Positions 1 to 9,563 of a stretch of 64,000 nucleotides of DNA are shown here, piece by piece. Both the position numbers and the translations under genes were made by a program. Location: assembly GCF_000472425.1 (NCBI RefSeq), contig NZ_AXAI01000006.1, positions 124,001 through 188,000 of the forward strand. Direction: 5' to 3'. The notes beneath the pieces are model-generated. The model worked only from the letters and a program-made list of their open reading frames with translations, was not told the DNA's origin and ran no database searches. The stretch's first letter is position 1; every line of letters begins with the position of its first letter. The DNA comes from Bradyrhizobium sp. Tv2a-2 (lineage in GTDB: Bacteria > Pseudomonadota > Alphaproteobacteria > Rhizobiales > Xanthobacteraceae).

Positions 1-635
1 ATGAGCTCGCACAGAGCTGCTGCGCGTTCCACGAGAACCGCATGGCGAATTTCTGGATGCACAACGGCTTCCTGCAGGTCGAAGGCGAGAAGATGTCGAA
101 GAGCCTCGGCAACTTCATCACCATTCGCGATCTGCTGGCGGACTGGCCGGGCGAGGTGCTGCGCCTCAGCATGCTGAAGACGCACTACCGTTCGCCGATC
201 GACTGGACGCTCAAGAGCGTGGAGGAGAGTGCCAAGACGCTCGACGATTGGTATCGCTTCGCCGCCGATGTCCGCGGCGGCGAGCCGGCCGGCGTCGTCA
301 TCGAGGCGCTGGCGGACGATCTCAACACGCCGCAGATGATCGCGGCGCTGCACGGCCTGCGCAATAGCGCCCGAAGCGAAGCCGATCGCGGTGCACTCGC
401 AAGCTCGTTGCGTCTGATCGGATTCCTGGGCGAGAGCGCTGAACAGTGGGAAAGCCGGAAGCGCAGCGCGAGCGGCATCGATGTGGCGAAGATCGAGGCC
501 TTGATCGCTGAGCGCACCGCTGCACGTGCGCGAAAGGATTTCGGGGAGTCCGACCGCATTCGCGACGAGCTCGCCGCGATCGGGGTCGTCATCAAGGATT
601 CCAAGGACGGCACCACCTGGGAGGTCGCGCGATGA
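1..635 (+). CDS. cysS: Cysteinyl-tRNA synthetase, 3' part
   Basis: This is the C-terminal part of cysteine-tRNA ligase, which charges tRNA-Cys in the cytoplasm. The frame is open from base 3 to the TGA at 633-635, so the 5' end lies outside the window. The family stretch around NFWMHNGFL is followed by the class I signature KMSKS at 90-104, which binds ATP. After it come the DALR-like anticodon-binding helices and the basic tail. About 210 of the usual 460 or so residues are present. The stop overlaps the next start (ATGA, 632-635), so cysS, the acetyltransferase and cimA look co-transcribed. Confidence 0.95.
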   Translation, partial: ELAQSCCAFHENRMANFWMHNGFLQVEGEKMSKSLGNFITIRDLLADWPGEVLRLSMLKTHYRSPIDWTLKSVEESAKTLDDWYRFAADVRGGEPAGVVIEALADDLNTPQMIAALHGLRNSARSEADRGALASSLRLIGFLGESAEQWESRKRSASGIDVAKIEALIAERTAARARKDFGESDRIRDELAAIGVVIKDSKDGTTWEVAR

Positions 636-1144
636 TGGCCCAATCCATGCCAAGACCCGCTCTGCGGCCGTTCCTGCCGGCCGATGTGCCGATGCTGGCG
701 GCGATCTTCGTTGCCGCCATCCAGGAGCTGACCGGTGATGATTACAGCGAGGCGCAGCAGGAGGCCTGGGCCGAGGTCGCCGAGGACGAGGCGGCGTTTG
801 GCAAGAAGCTGGCTGGCGAGCTGACTTTGATCGCAACCGTGCAGAATTCGCCGGTCGGGTTTGCGTCGCTTAGAGGCAATGACCAAATCGGCATGCTCTA
901 TGTGCATCCGAGCGTGGCCGGGCAGGGCGTCGGCGCCATGCTGTGCGACGCATTGGAGAAGCTCGCAGGAGCCCGGGGCGCCAAGAATTTGTCCGTCGAT
1001 GCCAGCGACAACGCGCTCGATTTCTTCAAAAAACGCGGCTATGTCGCGCAACAGCGCAACAGCGTCACGGTAAACGGCGAATGGCTCGCCAACACCACGA
1101 TGCAAAAGACACTCGGCGACGGAGAGGCGGGGGGACAACAATGA
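632..1144 (+). CDS. GNAT-family N-acetyltransferase
   Basis: This is a 170-residue protein of the GCN5-related acetyltransferase fold. The acetyl-CoA binding motif A is visible at about residues 90-112: a beta strand ending in MLYVHP, then a Q-x-x-G-x-G loop (GQGVGAM) and a helix. The later NALDFFKKRGY segment matches motif B. The substrate cannot be told from sequence. It is coupled to cysS upstream and cimA downstream by 4-bp ATGA overlaps, so it is expressed with them. A shared pathway need not follow, since this type of enzyme occurs in many operons. An internal ATG at 635 is an alternative start. Confidence 0.85.
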   Translation: MMAQSMPRPALRPFLPADVPMLAAIFVAAIQELTGDDYSEAQQEAWAEVAEDEAAFGKKLAGELTLIATVQNSPVGFASLRGNDQIGMLYVHPSVAGQGVGAMLCDALEKLAGARGAKNLSVDASDNALDFFKKRGYVAQQRNSVTVNGEWLANTTMQKTLGDGEAGGQQ

Positions 1145-2739
1145 GCCGCGAGCGCCTCTACCTCTTCGACACCACGCTGCGCGACGGCGCGCAGACCAAC
1201 GGCGTCGACTTCACCCTCACCGACAAGCAGGTCATCGCGCAGATGCTTGATGACCTCGGCATCGACTATGTCGAGGGCGGCTATCCCGGCGCCAATCCGC
1301 TCGACAACGAGTTCTTCGCGGACAAGCCGAAGCTCGATCATGCACGCTTCACCGCGTTTGGCATGACGCGGCGGCCGGGGCGCTCGGCCTCCAACGATCC
1401 TGGCCTCGCTGCGCTGCTTGAAGCCAGGGCCGATGCGATTTGCTTCGTCGCAAAATCCTCCGCCTACCAGGTGCGAGTGGCGCTGGAGACCACCAACGAG
1501 GAAAACCTCGCCTCCATCCGCGACAGCGTTGCCGCCGCAAAAAAGGGGGGCCGTGAGGTCATGCTCGATTGTGAGCACTTCTTCGACGGCTACAAGGAGA
1601 ATGCCGAGTTCGCTTTGGCCTGCGCCAAGACCGCCTACGAGGCCGGCGCGCGCTGGGTGGTGCTGTGCGACACCAACGGCGGCACCATGCCGCATGAGGT
1701 CGAGACCATCGTCACCGAGGTGACCAAGCACATTCCCGGCGACCATGTCGGCATCCACGCCCATAACGACACCGAGCAGGCGGTCGCCAATTCCCTTGCC
1801 GCGGTGCGCGCGGGCGCGCGGCAGATCCAGGGCACGCTGAATGGGCTCGGTGAGCGCTGCGGCAATGCAAATCTCTGCTCGCTGATCCCGACCTTGAAGC
1901 TGAAGCCGGAGTTGTCCGACCGCTTCGAGATCGGTGTGTCCGATGAGAAGCTCGCGAGCCTGATGGGCGTATCGCGTACGCTTGACGACATGCTCAATCG
2001 CGCGCCGAACCGGCATGCGCCCTATGTCGGCGAAAGCGCCTTCGTCACCAAGACCGGCATTCATGCCTCCGCCGTGCTGAAAGATCCGCAGACCTATGAG
2101 CACGTCGCGCCTGAGGCGGTCGGCAACCATCGCAAGGTGCTGGTCTCCGATCAGGCCGGCCGCTCGAATGTGATCGCGGCGCTCGATCGCGCCGGCATTC
2201 CCTACGACAAGAGCGATCCGAAGCTGACGCGCCTGGTCGAGGAGCTGAAGGAGCGGGAGGCGGCCGGCTTCGCCTATGAATCCGCTAACGCCTCCTTCGA
2301 GCTGCTGGCGCGGCGCACGCTCGGTCATGTGCCGGAATATTTCCGGGTCGAGCAGTTCGACGTTAATGTCGAGCAGCGCTACAATTCCAACGGCCAGCGC
2401 GTCACGGTGGCGCTTGCGGTGGTGAAGGTCGATGTCGCCGGCGAGCGGCTGATCTCGGCGGCCGAAGGCAACGGCCCGGTCAACGCGCTCGATGTCGCGC
2501 TGCGCAAGGATCTCGGCAAATACCAGAAATACATCGAGGGGCTGAAGCTGATCGATTATCGCGTGCGCATCCTCAATGGCGGCAGCGAGGCCGTGACGCG
2601 TGTGCTGATCGAGAGCGAGGACGAGACCGGCGAGAACTGGACCACGGTTGGCGTCTCGCCGAACATCATCGATGCCTCGTTTCAGGCGCTGATGGATTCG
2701 CTGGTCTACAAGCTGGTGAAATCGGGCGCGCCGGTATGA
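1141..2739 (+). CDS. cimA: (R)-citramalate synthase
   Basis: The 532-residue product condenses acetyl-CoA with pyruvate to (R)-citramalate, the threonine-independent route to 2-oxobutyrate and isoleucine. The HMGL-like TIM barrel begins with DTTLRDG near residue 10, which supplies metal and catalytic residues. The HAHND signature near residue 204 is a second metal-binding element. A LeuA-type allosteric dimerisation domain fills about residues 390-520. Length and the early RLYLFDTTLRDG fit CimA better than LeuA or homocitrate synthase. The frame is open upstream to 943, but ATG 1141 overlaps the preceding stop as ATGA and starts just before the conserved core. Confidence 0.93.
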   Translation: MSRERLYLFDTTLRDGAQTNGVDFTLTDKQVIAQMLDDLGIDYVEGGYPGANPLDNEFFADKPKLDHARFTAFGMTRRPGRSASNDPGLAALLEARADAICFVAKSSAYQVRVALETTNEENLASIRDSVAAAKKGGREVMLDCEHFFDGYKENAEFALACAKTAYEAGARWVVLCDTNGGTMPHEVETIVTEVTKHIPGDHVGIHAHNDTEQAVANSLAAVRAGARQIQGTLNGLGERCGNANLCSLIPTLKLKPELSDRFEIGVSDEKLASLMGVSRTLDDMLNRAPNRHAPYVGESAFVTKTGIHASAVLKDPQTYEHVAPEAVGNHRKVLVSDQAGRSNVIAALDRAGIPYDKSDPKLTRLVEELKEREAAGFAYESANASFELLARRTLGHVPEYFRVEQFDVNVEQRYNSNGQRVTVALAVVKVDVAGERLISAAEGNGPVNALDVALRKDLGKYQKYIEGLKLIDYRVRILNGGSEAVTRVLIESEDETGENWTTVGVSPNIIDASFQALMDSLVYKLVKSGAPV

Positions 2740-2769
2740 TATGAGCGGAATAGGCGGAGAAGCCTTCCC

Positions 2770-3147
2770 ATGATCGACCACATCTCCCTCGGTGTCGCCG
2801 ACCTCGAACGCGCCGCGCGCTTCTATGAGCCTGTGCTTGCCTCACTCGGCCTGTCGCGTCTGGTGACGCGGCCTGCGACCGTCGGCTTCGGCAAGAGCTA
2901 TCCGGAGTTCTGGATCAACCTGCGCGCTGGCATGGCCAAAGTGGCGCCGGAGAGCGGCATTCATATTTGCCTGCGCGCACGCACCACCGCCGAGGTCGAT
3001 GCCTTTCATGCCGCAGCGCTCGCTGCCGGCGGCACCTCCGATGGCCCACCCGGCCTGCGCCCGCACGAGCGCGTCAAATATTACGCGGCATTCGTGCTAG
3101 ACCTCGACGGCAATCGCGTCGAGGCGGTGACGTTTCCGGCAGAGTAA
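2770..3147 (+). CDS. VOC-family (glyoxalase-fold) protein
   Basis: This 125-residue protein has the vicinal oxygen chelate fold. It opens with MIDHISLGVADLERAARFY, the usual first strand and helix with a metal-ligand His, and ends with LDLDGNRVEAV, where the second-module Glu would sit. Members include glyoxalase I, dioxygenases and resistance proteins, and the substrate here is not predictable. It starts 30 bases after cimA on the same strand and may be read through from that operon. Confidence 0.8.
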   Translation: MIDHISLGVADLERAARFYEPVLASLGLSRLVTRPATVGFGKSYPEFWINLRAGMAKVAPESGIHICLRARTTAEVDAFHAAALAAGGTSDGPPGLRPHERVKYYAAFVLDLDGNRVEAVTFPAE

Positions 3148-3159
3148 TTCAACGAACAG

Positions 3160-3175
3160 CCAGCGCCTTCGCTGG
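3160..3175. repeat. Short palindrome in convergent gap
   Basis: A 6-bp stem (CCAGCG, then CGCTGG) closes a CCTT loop, followed by GGACGACG. It lies in the 41-base gap between two convergent genes. The wording resembles the short palindromic intergenic repeats common in Bradyrhizobium and could help end transcription from both sides, although no T-tract follows. Confidence 0.4.
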
Positions 3176-3188
3176 GACGACGAGAGGT

Positions 3189-3794
3189 CTACAGCTTGCG
3201 CGCGACTTCCGGCGCCATCTCTTTGGCGCTGTCAGGGATCGGCGCGGCCGCGGAGCGCAGCTTGGGAAGGATCTCCTCGACCCGCTCGGCTTTCAGGATC
3301 TCGACTGCAAAACCCTGGCGGATGAATTCGGTAGCGCGCATATGCGCAAGCAGGTCGAACAGCGGCTCCCAGAAGCCTTCGATATTGGCGAGCAGCACGG
3401 GCTTGGAATGCCGTCCGAGCTGTTGCCAGGTCAGCTGTTCCACGAGCTCCTCCAGCGTGCCGACGCCGCCGGGCAGCGCCACGAAGGCATCGGAGCGCTC
3501 GAACATTAACCGCTTGCGCTCATGCATGTCGGGCGTGACGACCATCTCCTGGACCCGGCTCAACGCATTCTCGCGCATGGTGAGGAAGTCCGGGATGATG
3601 CCGGTGACCATGCCACCATGGTCGAGCACGGCAGTTGCCAGCGCACCCATCAGGCCGACCGAGCCGCCGCCATAGACGAGGCGGATGCCGTTCTCGGCGA
3701 ATGCCTTGCCCAAGGCCTTGGCGGCTTCAATGTAGCTGGGATTGGTCCCGGGGCCGGATCCGCAATAGACACAGACGGTATTGATTTTGGTCAT
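3189..3794 (-). CDS. LOG-family phosphoribohydrolase (TIGR00730)
   Basis: This 201-residue Rossmann-fold protein belongs to the LOG / 'lysine decarboxylase-like' family. Characterised members release free cytokinin bases or other bases from nucleoside monophosphates. The family motif PGGxGTxxE is present as LPGGVGTLEE, and an upstream YGGG-SVGLMG loop and early CVYCGS strand fit. The frame extends upstream to 3950, but the ATG at 3794 directly precedes the conserved first strand (MTKINTVCVYCGS). Old 'lysine decarboxylase' labels for this family should not be taken literally. Confidence 0.88.
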   Translation of the reverse strand: MTKINTVCVYCGSGPGTNPSYIEAAKALGKAFAENGIRLVYGGGSVGLMGALATAVLDHGGMVTGIIPDFLTMRENALSRVQEMVVTPDMHERKRLMFERSDAFVALPGGVGTLEELVEQLTWQQLGRHSKPVLLANIEGFWEPLFDLLAHMRATEFIRQGFAVEILKAERVEEILPKLRSAAAPIPDSAKEMAPEVARKL

Positions 3795-3989
3795 ATTGGC
3801 GATGTGGCACTGCAGCGTAAGGGCGTCAAGTCGGAATGATTCGCAATCGTGGTTGATTCTAGCTGTAAATAGCGGCGAAGCGCGAAAGAATTGCCGGGCT
3901 TGAGACTGTACGGAGCCTGCAAACATTCTATATGAGCTGCGCATGAACAAGGCAGCACGATCCCAGGTGATTCCCCAGGCTCAGGTTTG

Positions 3990-5942
3990 ATGGCCCACCC
4001 CAACCCGTCTCCCCACGCTGGCCATGAGCTGCCTGCTACCCCAAGTTCCGCCGAGCAGGCGACCCTGATCGGGACGCTGGCGCATCTGTGGCCCTATATC
4101 TGGCCGAGCGACCGTTCCGATCTGAAGATGCGGGTTGTCTGGTCGTTCGTGCTGCTTCTGGTCGCCAAGCTTGCGACCCTGGCGGTGCCCTTTACCTTCA
4201 AATGGGCGACCGATGCGCTGACGGGGAAGGGCAGCGCGCCCGTGCTCGCCTCCGACTGGCTGGTTTGGATCATCGCCTCGCCCCTGATCATGACTGCGAG
4301 CTATGGCGGCGTCCGCGTCGTGATGGCGGTGCTCACGCAATGGCGCGACGGTATCTTCGCGCGGGTGGCAATGCACGCCGTGCGCAAGCTCGCCTACATC
4401 ACCTTCGTCCACATGCACGAATTGTCGCTGCGCTTTCATCTGGAGCGCAAGACCGGCGGATTGACGCGTGTTCTCGAGCGCGGCCGCAACGGCATCGAGA
4501 CCATCGTGCGCATGGTGATCCTGCAGCTGATCCCGACCATCGTCGAGGTCACGCTGTTGATGGCCGTGCTGCTCTGGGTGTTCGACTGGCGCTACGTGCT
4601 CGCCACGCTCTGCATGGTCGTGGTCTATATGTACTACACCTACAAGGCCACCGAGTGGCGGATCGGCATCCGCCGCAAGATGAACGATTCCGACACCGAG
4701 GCGAACACCAAGGCGATCGACTCGCTGCTCAACTACGAGACCGTCAAATATTTTGGCGCCGAGGCGCGCGAGGCCGCCCGCTACGACCGTTCGATGGAAC
4801 GCTACGAGGACGCCAGCGTTCGCACTTATACGTCGCTTACGATGCTCAATGCGGGGCAGGCGGTGATCTTCACCATCGGCCTGACCACGACCATGCTGAT
4901 GTGCGCCTATGGCGTCCGGCAGGGCCGCAACACGGTCGGCGACTTCGTCATGATCAACAGCATGATGATCCAGCTGTATCAGCCACTGAATTTCATGGGC
5001 ATGGTCTATCGCGAGATCAAGCAGGCAATTATCGACATCGAGAAGATGTTCGGCGTGCTGGCGCGCCCACCGGAGATCGAGGATGCGCCCGGCGCCAAGC
5101 CGCTGGTGGTGAGCGCGGGCAGCGTGCGCTTCGAGGACGTGAGATTTGCCTATGAGCCGGAACGGCCGATCTTGAAGGGCCTGAGCTTCGAGGTGCCCGC
5201 CGGCAAGACCGTTGCCATCGTCGGCCCCTCCGGCGCCGGCAAGTCGACGATCTCGCGGCTCCTGTTCCGCCTCTACGACGTCTCGGCAGGCCGCATCCTG
5301 ATCGATGGACAGGACATCAAGGACGTCACGCAGGCTTCGCTGCGCGCCGCGATCGGCATGGTGCCGCAGGATACCGTGCTGTTCAACGATACCATCCGCT
5401 ACAACATCCGCTACGGCCGCTGGGATGCGAGCGACGCCGAGGTCGAGCAGGCTGCGCGGCTTGCGCAGATCGATGCACTGATCCGCATGGCGCCGAAAGG
5501 TTACGAGACTCAGGTCGGCGAACGGGGGCTGAAACTCTCCGGCGGCGAGAAGCAGCGGGTCGCGATCGCGCGCACGGTGTTGAAGGCGCCGCCGATCCTG
5601 GTGCTGGATGAGGCGACGAGTGCGCTCGACAGCCACACCGAGCATGAGATACAGGGAGCGCTCGACCGCGTCTCCCGCAACCGAACCTCGCTCGTGATTG
5701 CTCACCGCCTGTCCACCATCGTCGCCGCCGACGAGATCATCGTGCTCGACCAGGGCCGTATCGTCGAACGCGGAACCCATGGCGCGCTTTTGGTAAAAGG
5801 CGGGCTCTATGCCAGTATGTGGAACAGGCAGCGCGAGGCGGAAGCCGCGCGCGAGAAACTGGCGCAGATCGACGACGAGAACGACGCGCCGAACCGCGTG
5901 CCACAGCCGGTGGACGATGTGATCGCCACTGCTGCGGAATAA
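3990..5942 (+). CDS. Atm1/HMT-type ABC exporter (fused permease-ATPase)
   Basis: This 650-residue half-transporter works as a homodimer in the inner membrane. Residues about 35-340 form a six-helix type I exporter domain. The nucleotide-binding domain follows with Walker [10 protein letters not shown] near residue 411, signature LSGGEKQR near 515, Walker [13 protein letters not shown] and switch His in IAHRLST. The long N-terminus and the sequence of the membrane domain place it with the bacterial Atm1 group, proposed to export glutathione-metal or persulfide species. ATG 3990 is preferred over TTG 3987. It runs toward psd with a 25-base gap. Confidence 0.88.
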   Translation: MAHPNPSPHAGHELPATPSSAEQATLIGTLAHLWPYIWPSDRSDLKMRVVWSFVLLLVAKLATLAVPFTFKWATDALTGKGSAPVLASDWLVWIIASPLIMTASYGGVRVVMAVLTQWRDGIFARVAMHAVRKLAYITFVHMHELSLRFHLERKTGGLTRVLERGRNGIETIVRMVILQLIPTIVEVTLLMAVLLWVFDWRYVLATLCMVVVYMYYTYKATEWRIGIRRKMNDSDTEANTKAIDSLLNYETVKYFGAEAREAARYDRSMERYEDASVRTYTSLTMLNAGQAVIFTIGLTTTMLMCAYGVRQGRNTVGDFVMINSMMIQLYQPLNFMGMVYREIKQAIIDIEKMFGVLARPPEIEDAPGAKPLVVSAGSVRFEDVRFAYEPERPILKGLSFEVPAGKTVAIVGPSGAGKSTISRLLFRLYDVSAGRILIDGQDIKDVTQASLRAAIGMVPQDTVLFNDTIRYNIRYGRWDASDAEVEQAARLAQIDALIRMAPKGYETQVGERGLKLSGGEKQRVAIARTVLKAPPILVLDEATSALDSHTEHEIQGALDRVSRNRTSLVIAHRLSTIVAADEIIVLDQGRIVERGTHGALLVKGGLYASMWNRQREAEAAREKLAQIDDENDAPNRVPQPVDDVIATAAE

Positions 5943-5967
5943 TCTTCTCAGGACAAGACTTGCGCCC

Positions 5968-6666
5968 ATGTCGATTGCCAACTCCATCCGCGGGCAAATT
6001 CCGCCCATCCATCCTGAAGGCTATCCCTTCATCGGCGGCTTTGCGCTCGCAAGTCTGGTGCTGTTCTGGCTATGGACGCCGCTGGGCTGGATCGGGACGG
6101 TGCTCACGGTCTGGTGCGTGTTGTTCTTCCGCGATCCGCCGCGGGTCACCCCATTGCGCGACGGCCTCGTGGTGGCGCCCGCCGACGGCCGGGTGTCCAT
6201 GGTGACGGATGCGCTGCCGCCGGCGGAGTTGGGGCTCGGCAACCGGCCGCTCCCGCGCGTCTCGATCTTCATGAGTGTGTTCAACTGCCATGTGAACCGC
6301 AGCCCGGCCGCGGGCAGGGTCGAGCGCATCGCCTACCGGCCCGGGATCTTCATCAATGCCGAGCTCGACAAGGCGAGCGAGGACAATGAGCGCAACTCGC
6401 TGGTCATTGCGACGTCCAACGGCCGCATCGGGGTGATCCAGATCGCCGGCCTCGTGGCTCGCCGTATCGTGTGCTTTGTCAAGGAAGGGCAGCCGATCGG
6501 CGCCGGCGAGCGGTTCGGTCTGATCCGGTTCGGCTCGCGGCTCGACGTGTTCCTCCCCGAGGGCACCAAGCCGCTGGTCGCCGAGGGCCAGACTGCGGTC
6601 GCAGGCGAAACCATTCTGGCGGATTTCAGGCTGAGCGATAACGGCCGCTCGTACCGGACGGATTAA
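5968..6666 (+). CDS. psd: Phosphatidylserine decarboxylase proenzyme
   Basis: The 232-residue proenzyme converts phosphatidylserine to phosphatidylethanolamine at the inner membrane. It is the short PSD-A type: a hydrophobic N-terminal region (about residues 20-52), then the catalytic core. Self-cleavage is expected at the Gly-Ser in [10 protein letters not shown], near residue 188/189, leaving a pyruvoyl group on the small alpha chain. Upstream motifs with NCHVNRSP and [12 protein letters not shown] are typical. Gene order psd-pssA puts both steps of phosphatidylethanolamine synthesis together. Confidence 0.94.
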   Translation: MSIANSIRGQIPPIHPEGYPFIGGFALASLVLFWLWTPLGWIGTVLTVWCVLFFRDPPRVTPLRDGLVVAPADGRVSMVTDALPPAELGLGNRPLPRVSIFMSVFNCHVNRSPAAGRVERIAYRPGIFINAELDKASEDNERNSLVIATSNGRIGVIQIAGLVARRIVCFVKEGQPIGAGERFGLIRFGSRLDVFLPEGTKPLVAEGQTAVAGETILADFRLSDNGRSYRTD

Positions 6667-6740
6667 CCATCCCCCTTTGCGGCTTAAGTGCCGATTGGCG
6701 ACGATGGCGCCGGCGTGCGGCCGTTGCTATATCTTGAGCC

Positions 6741-7613
6741 ATGACCTTTGAACCGACCCAGGCCGAATTGCGCCGCCGCCGCTTCCGCCCGATCCCGGTG
6801 CGGATGCTGGTGCCCAATGTCATCACCCTGCTTGCGATCTGCGCAGGGCTCACAGCCATCCGCCTGTCGACCGAAGACCGGATGGGGCTGGCCGTCGGTC
6901 TGATCGTGTTCGCAGCCGTCCTTGACGGCCTCGACGGCCGGGTCGCGCGTATGATCAAGGGCCAGTCCAAATTCGGCGCCGAGCTCGACAGCCTCGCCGA
7001 CTTCGTCAATTTCGGCGTAGCGCCCGGCCTGATCCTCTATTTCTGGCAGTTACATGAGCTGCGCAATGGCGGCTGGATCGCGGCGATGGTGTTTGCCATC
7101 AGTGGCAGCCTGCGGCTGGCGCGCTTCAACGCCAGCATCGACGATCCCAACAAGCCCGCCTTTGCCGCGAACTATTTCACCGGCGTTCCGGCTCCGGCGG
7201 GTGCGATCACCGTGCTGTTGCCGATCTATCTTGCTTTCCTCGACATAAGTAAGCCGCCGGCGGTGGTAACCGCAGCCTATACGCTTTTGGTCGCATTCTT
7301 GATGGTATCGCGGCTGCCGGTGTTTTCCGGCAAGACCGTGCGTATGCGCGTGCCGCCGGAGCTGGTGCTGCCGGTCTTCGTCTCGGTGATCTTCTTCATC
7401 GCGCTTCTGATCGCCTATCCCTGGTACATCCTCTCCGCCGGCTCGGTGCTCTATATCCTGAGCTTGCCGCTGGGCTGGAAATCCTATCGCGACCATGCGC
7501 GCGCCGCGGCCTCGGCGGCGAGCGGCAGCAAGGTCCCGGCATCGAGCCCGCAGGCGCCGTCCTTTCCGCCTGCCGCATCCGAGTCCGAGGAACGGCCAGA
7601 CCGGCTGCATTGA
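6741..7613 (+). CDS. pssA: CDP-diacylglycerol-serine O-phosphatidyltransferase
   Basis: This 290-residue membrane enzyme makes phosphatidylserine from CDP-diacylglycerol and serine. The CDP-alcohol phosphatidyltransferase motif DG-x2-AR-x8-G-x3-D-x3-D is complete at about residues 66-88 (DGRVAR, then GAELDSLADF). Several hydrophobic segments follow up to about residue 250, then an Ala/Ser/Pro-rich cytoplasmic tail. The product feeds Psd, encoded 75 bases upstream. Confidence 0.94.
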   Translation: MTFEPTQAELRRRRFRPIPVRMLVPNVITLLAICAGLTAIRLSTEDRMGLAVGLIVFAAVLDGLDGRVARMIKGQSKFGAELDSLADFVNFGVAPGLILYFWQLHELRNGGWIAAMVFAISGSLRLARFNASIDDPNKPAFAANYFTGVPAPAGAITVLLPIYLAFLDISKPPAVVTAAYTLLVAFLMVSRLPVFSGKTVRMRVPPELVLPVFVSVIFFIALLIAYPWYILSAGSVLYILSLPLGWKSYRDHARAAASAASGSKVPASSPQAPSFPPAASESEERPDRLH

Positions 7614-7757
7614 TGCCCAGGGCTGTCCGCATAGTCCGTCCCTCAGATATCTGCCATGAGCAGGCGCTGAGTTGGGTTTGCTGCCAATCTCGGCTATAGG
7701 GCAGGGACAATGGGCGGCGCTTGAAACGGTCGCCCGCGATCCCCGGAGAAGACGCCC

Positions 7758-8477
7758 GTGAACAAGCCTGCCAACGCCCCGCTGCCCGCATCCCTGCTCG
7801 AACAGCTTGCGCGCTGGGACACGCCGACGATCTGCAACGCCATGGAGATCGTGGCACCCGAGCGGCGGCTGATCGGCTACACGACCAAGCCGCTGGTCTG
7901 CCCGTTTCCCACGCTGCCGCCGATGGTCGGTTACGCGCGTACTGTGAGCATCCGCTCGGTGGTGAAGTCCGGCCTGCCGGCGGCCGAGCAGGGCAAGCGG
8001 CGCCTCGAGTATTATGAATATGTCGGCACCGGCTATGGGCCGCGCATCGCGGTGATCCAGGACATCGACGGTCCCGACGTCGGCTATGGCGCGTTCTGGG
8101 GCGAGGTACAGAGCAATGTGCACAAGGCGCTCGGCTGCCTCGGCGTCGTCACCGACGGCTCGATCCGCGACATCGACCAATGGGCTGATGGCTTCCAGGC
8201 GCTGGCCGGCTCGGTCGGCCCCTCGCATGCATGGGTGCATGCGGAAAGCTTTGGCGGCGAGGTGCGCGTCGCCGGGATGACGGTGCGCTCGGACGATCTT
8301 ATCCATGCCGACCGCCATGGCGCGATCGTGATCCCGACCGACGTCGCGCCCAAGCTGCCCGAGGCCTGCGAGCTCTGCGCCCGCCGCGAGGCGCCGATCC
8401 TGGAGATCGCGCGCTCCAAGGAGTTCTCGCTGGAGAAGCTGAAGGACGCACTGAAGCGCTCGGCCGAGATCCACTAA
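7758..8477 (+). CDS. RraA-family protein (aldolase/demethylmenaquinone methyltransferase-like)
   Basis: This 239-residue protein belongs to the RraA / HMG-aldolase fold. Enzymes of this fold cleave 4-hydroxy-4-methyl-2-oxoglutarate or decarboxylate oxaloacetate, and RraA itself binds RNase E. The VGYARTVSIR strand and the GVVTDGSIRDIDQW loop, with the Arg-Asp pair that holds substrate and metal, are present near residues 60 and 133-146. A GTG start is supported by GGAG at 7745-7748. A protein this long in a non-enteric genome is more likely a metabolic enzyme than an RNase E regulator. Confidence 0.78.
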   Translation: MNKPANAPLPASLLEQLARWDTPTICNAMEIVAPERRLIGYTTKPLVCPFPTLPPMVGYARTVSIRSVVKSGLPAAEQGKRRLEYYEYVGTGYGPRIAVIQDIDGPDVGYGAFWGEVQSNVHKALGCLGVVTDGSIRDIDQWADGFQALAGSVGPSHAWVHAESFGGEVRVAGMTVRSDDLIHADRHGAIVIPTDVAPKLPEACELCARREAPILEIARSKEFSLEKLKDALKRSAEIH

Positions 8478-8494
8478 GTCTCAGAGGGTGCGCC

Positions 8495-9319
8495 ATGAAC
8501 ATGCGCGGCAAGACGGTCCTGATCACAGGCTCAACCGACGGTGTTGGCCGCTATGTCGCAAGGCGACTCGCGGCTGAAGGCGCAAACGTGCTGATCCATG
8601 GTCGCGACGAGGCGCGGGGGAAGACGCTGATCGCTGAGATCACCCGCGACGGCCATGCCGCGCCGCGCTTTTATCAAGCCGACCTGTCATCTTTGGCGGG
8701 CACGCGCTCGCTCGCCAGCGCCGTGACCGCCGACCACAAGCGGCTCGACGTGTTCGTCAGCAATGCCGGCATTGGATCGCGCAATGGGGGCCCCGAGCGG
8801 CGCGAGAGCGCGGACGGCTACGAGCTGCGTTTTGCCGTGAACTATCTCGCGGGCTTCCTGCTTGCTCATCTCTTGCTCCCGCTCGTCAAAGCGGCGGCGC
8901 CCTCGCGTATCGTCAATGTCGCTTCGCTCGGGCAATACCCGATCGATTTCGACGACGTCATGCTCACCAAGAACTACGATGGCGGCCGCGCTTATGCCCA
9001 GAGCAAGCTTGCGCAGATCATGTTCACCATCGATCTTGCCGATCAGCTCAAGGGAACGGGCGTCACCGTGAACTGCCTGCATCCCGCGACCTATATGAAC
9101 ACCACCATGGTCCGCGCCGGCGGCATCACGCCGATGTCGACCGTCGAGCAAGGCGGCGAGGCGATCCTGCGTCTCATCGAGGGCGACGACGTCGCCGGCC
9201 GGAGCGGGCTGTTCTTCAACGGGCTGGGCGAGGCGCAGGCCAACCCGCAGGCCTCTGATGCCAAGGCGCGTGCGCGGCTGCGCACGCTCAGCCTGCAACT
9301 AGCTGGTATTTCACTCTGA
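8495..9319 (+). CDS. Short-chain dehydrogenase/reductase
   Basis: This 274-residue NAD(P)-dependent oxidoreductase has the classical SDR layout. The cofactor loop is TGSTDGVG near residue 11, the NAG motif is VSNAGIGS, and the catalytic region has a Ser in NVASLGQ and Y-x3-K as YAQSK. It resembles retinol dehydrogenase/WWOX-like SDRs of unknown substrate. The frame is open to 8231 inside the preceding gene; ATG 8495 starts the conserved first strand and has a purine-rich AGAGGG upstream. It lies 17 bases after the RraA-family gene. Confidence 0.86.
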   Translation: MNMRGKTVLITGSTDGVGRYVARRLAAEGANVLIHGRDEARGKTLIAEITRDGHAAPRFYQADLSSLAGTRSLASAVTADHKRLDVFVSNAGIGSRNGGPERRESADGYELRFAVNYLAGFLLAHLLLPLVKAAAPSRIVNVASLGQYPIDFDDVMLTKNYDGGRAYAQSKLAQIMFTIDLADQLKGTGVTVNCLHPATYMNTTMVRAGGITPMSTVEQGGEAILRLIEGDDVAGRSGLFFNGLGEAQANPQASDAKARARLRTLSLQLAGISL

Positions 9320-9563
9320 GAGAGTATTATCGCGGTATCTGGAGCCATCCGTACGAATACGGGTTCTGACAAGCTTCGGTATCTCGTTAATCAATCCCCG
9401 ACCATGCGCGTGCTTTGATCCCACCGATCTGGCGCGCCCGGCCTATTTTTCAAAGCCCGATGCGGGAACCGCCCGAACGCACGAGACGCCCGTGAATGCG
9501 CTGATTTCGCGAACGAATCTATCAACCGAGTAAACGCAAGGGTCGGTCGCTGCAAGTCTACGC

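Noticed and set aside
1039..2781. Long minus-strand open frame (580 codons) opposite cimA
   Set aside because: It is a shadow of a clear CimA gene caused by high GC at third codon positions; it is His/Arg/Ala-rich with no family match.
3981..6008. 675-codon minus frame opposite the ABC exporter
   Set aside because: Entirely antisense to a complete ABC transporter with all motifs; composition is typical of a GC shadow.
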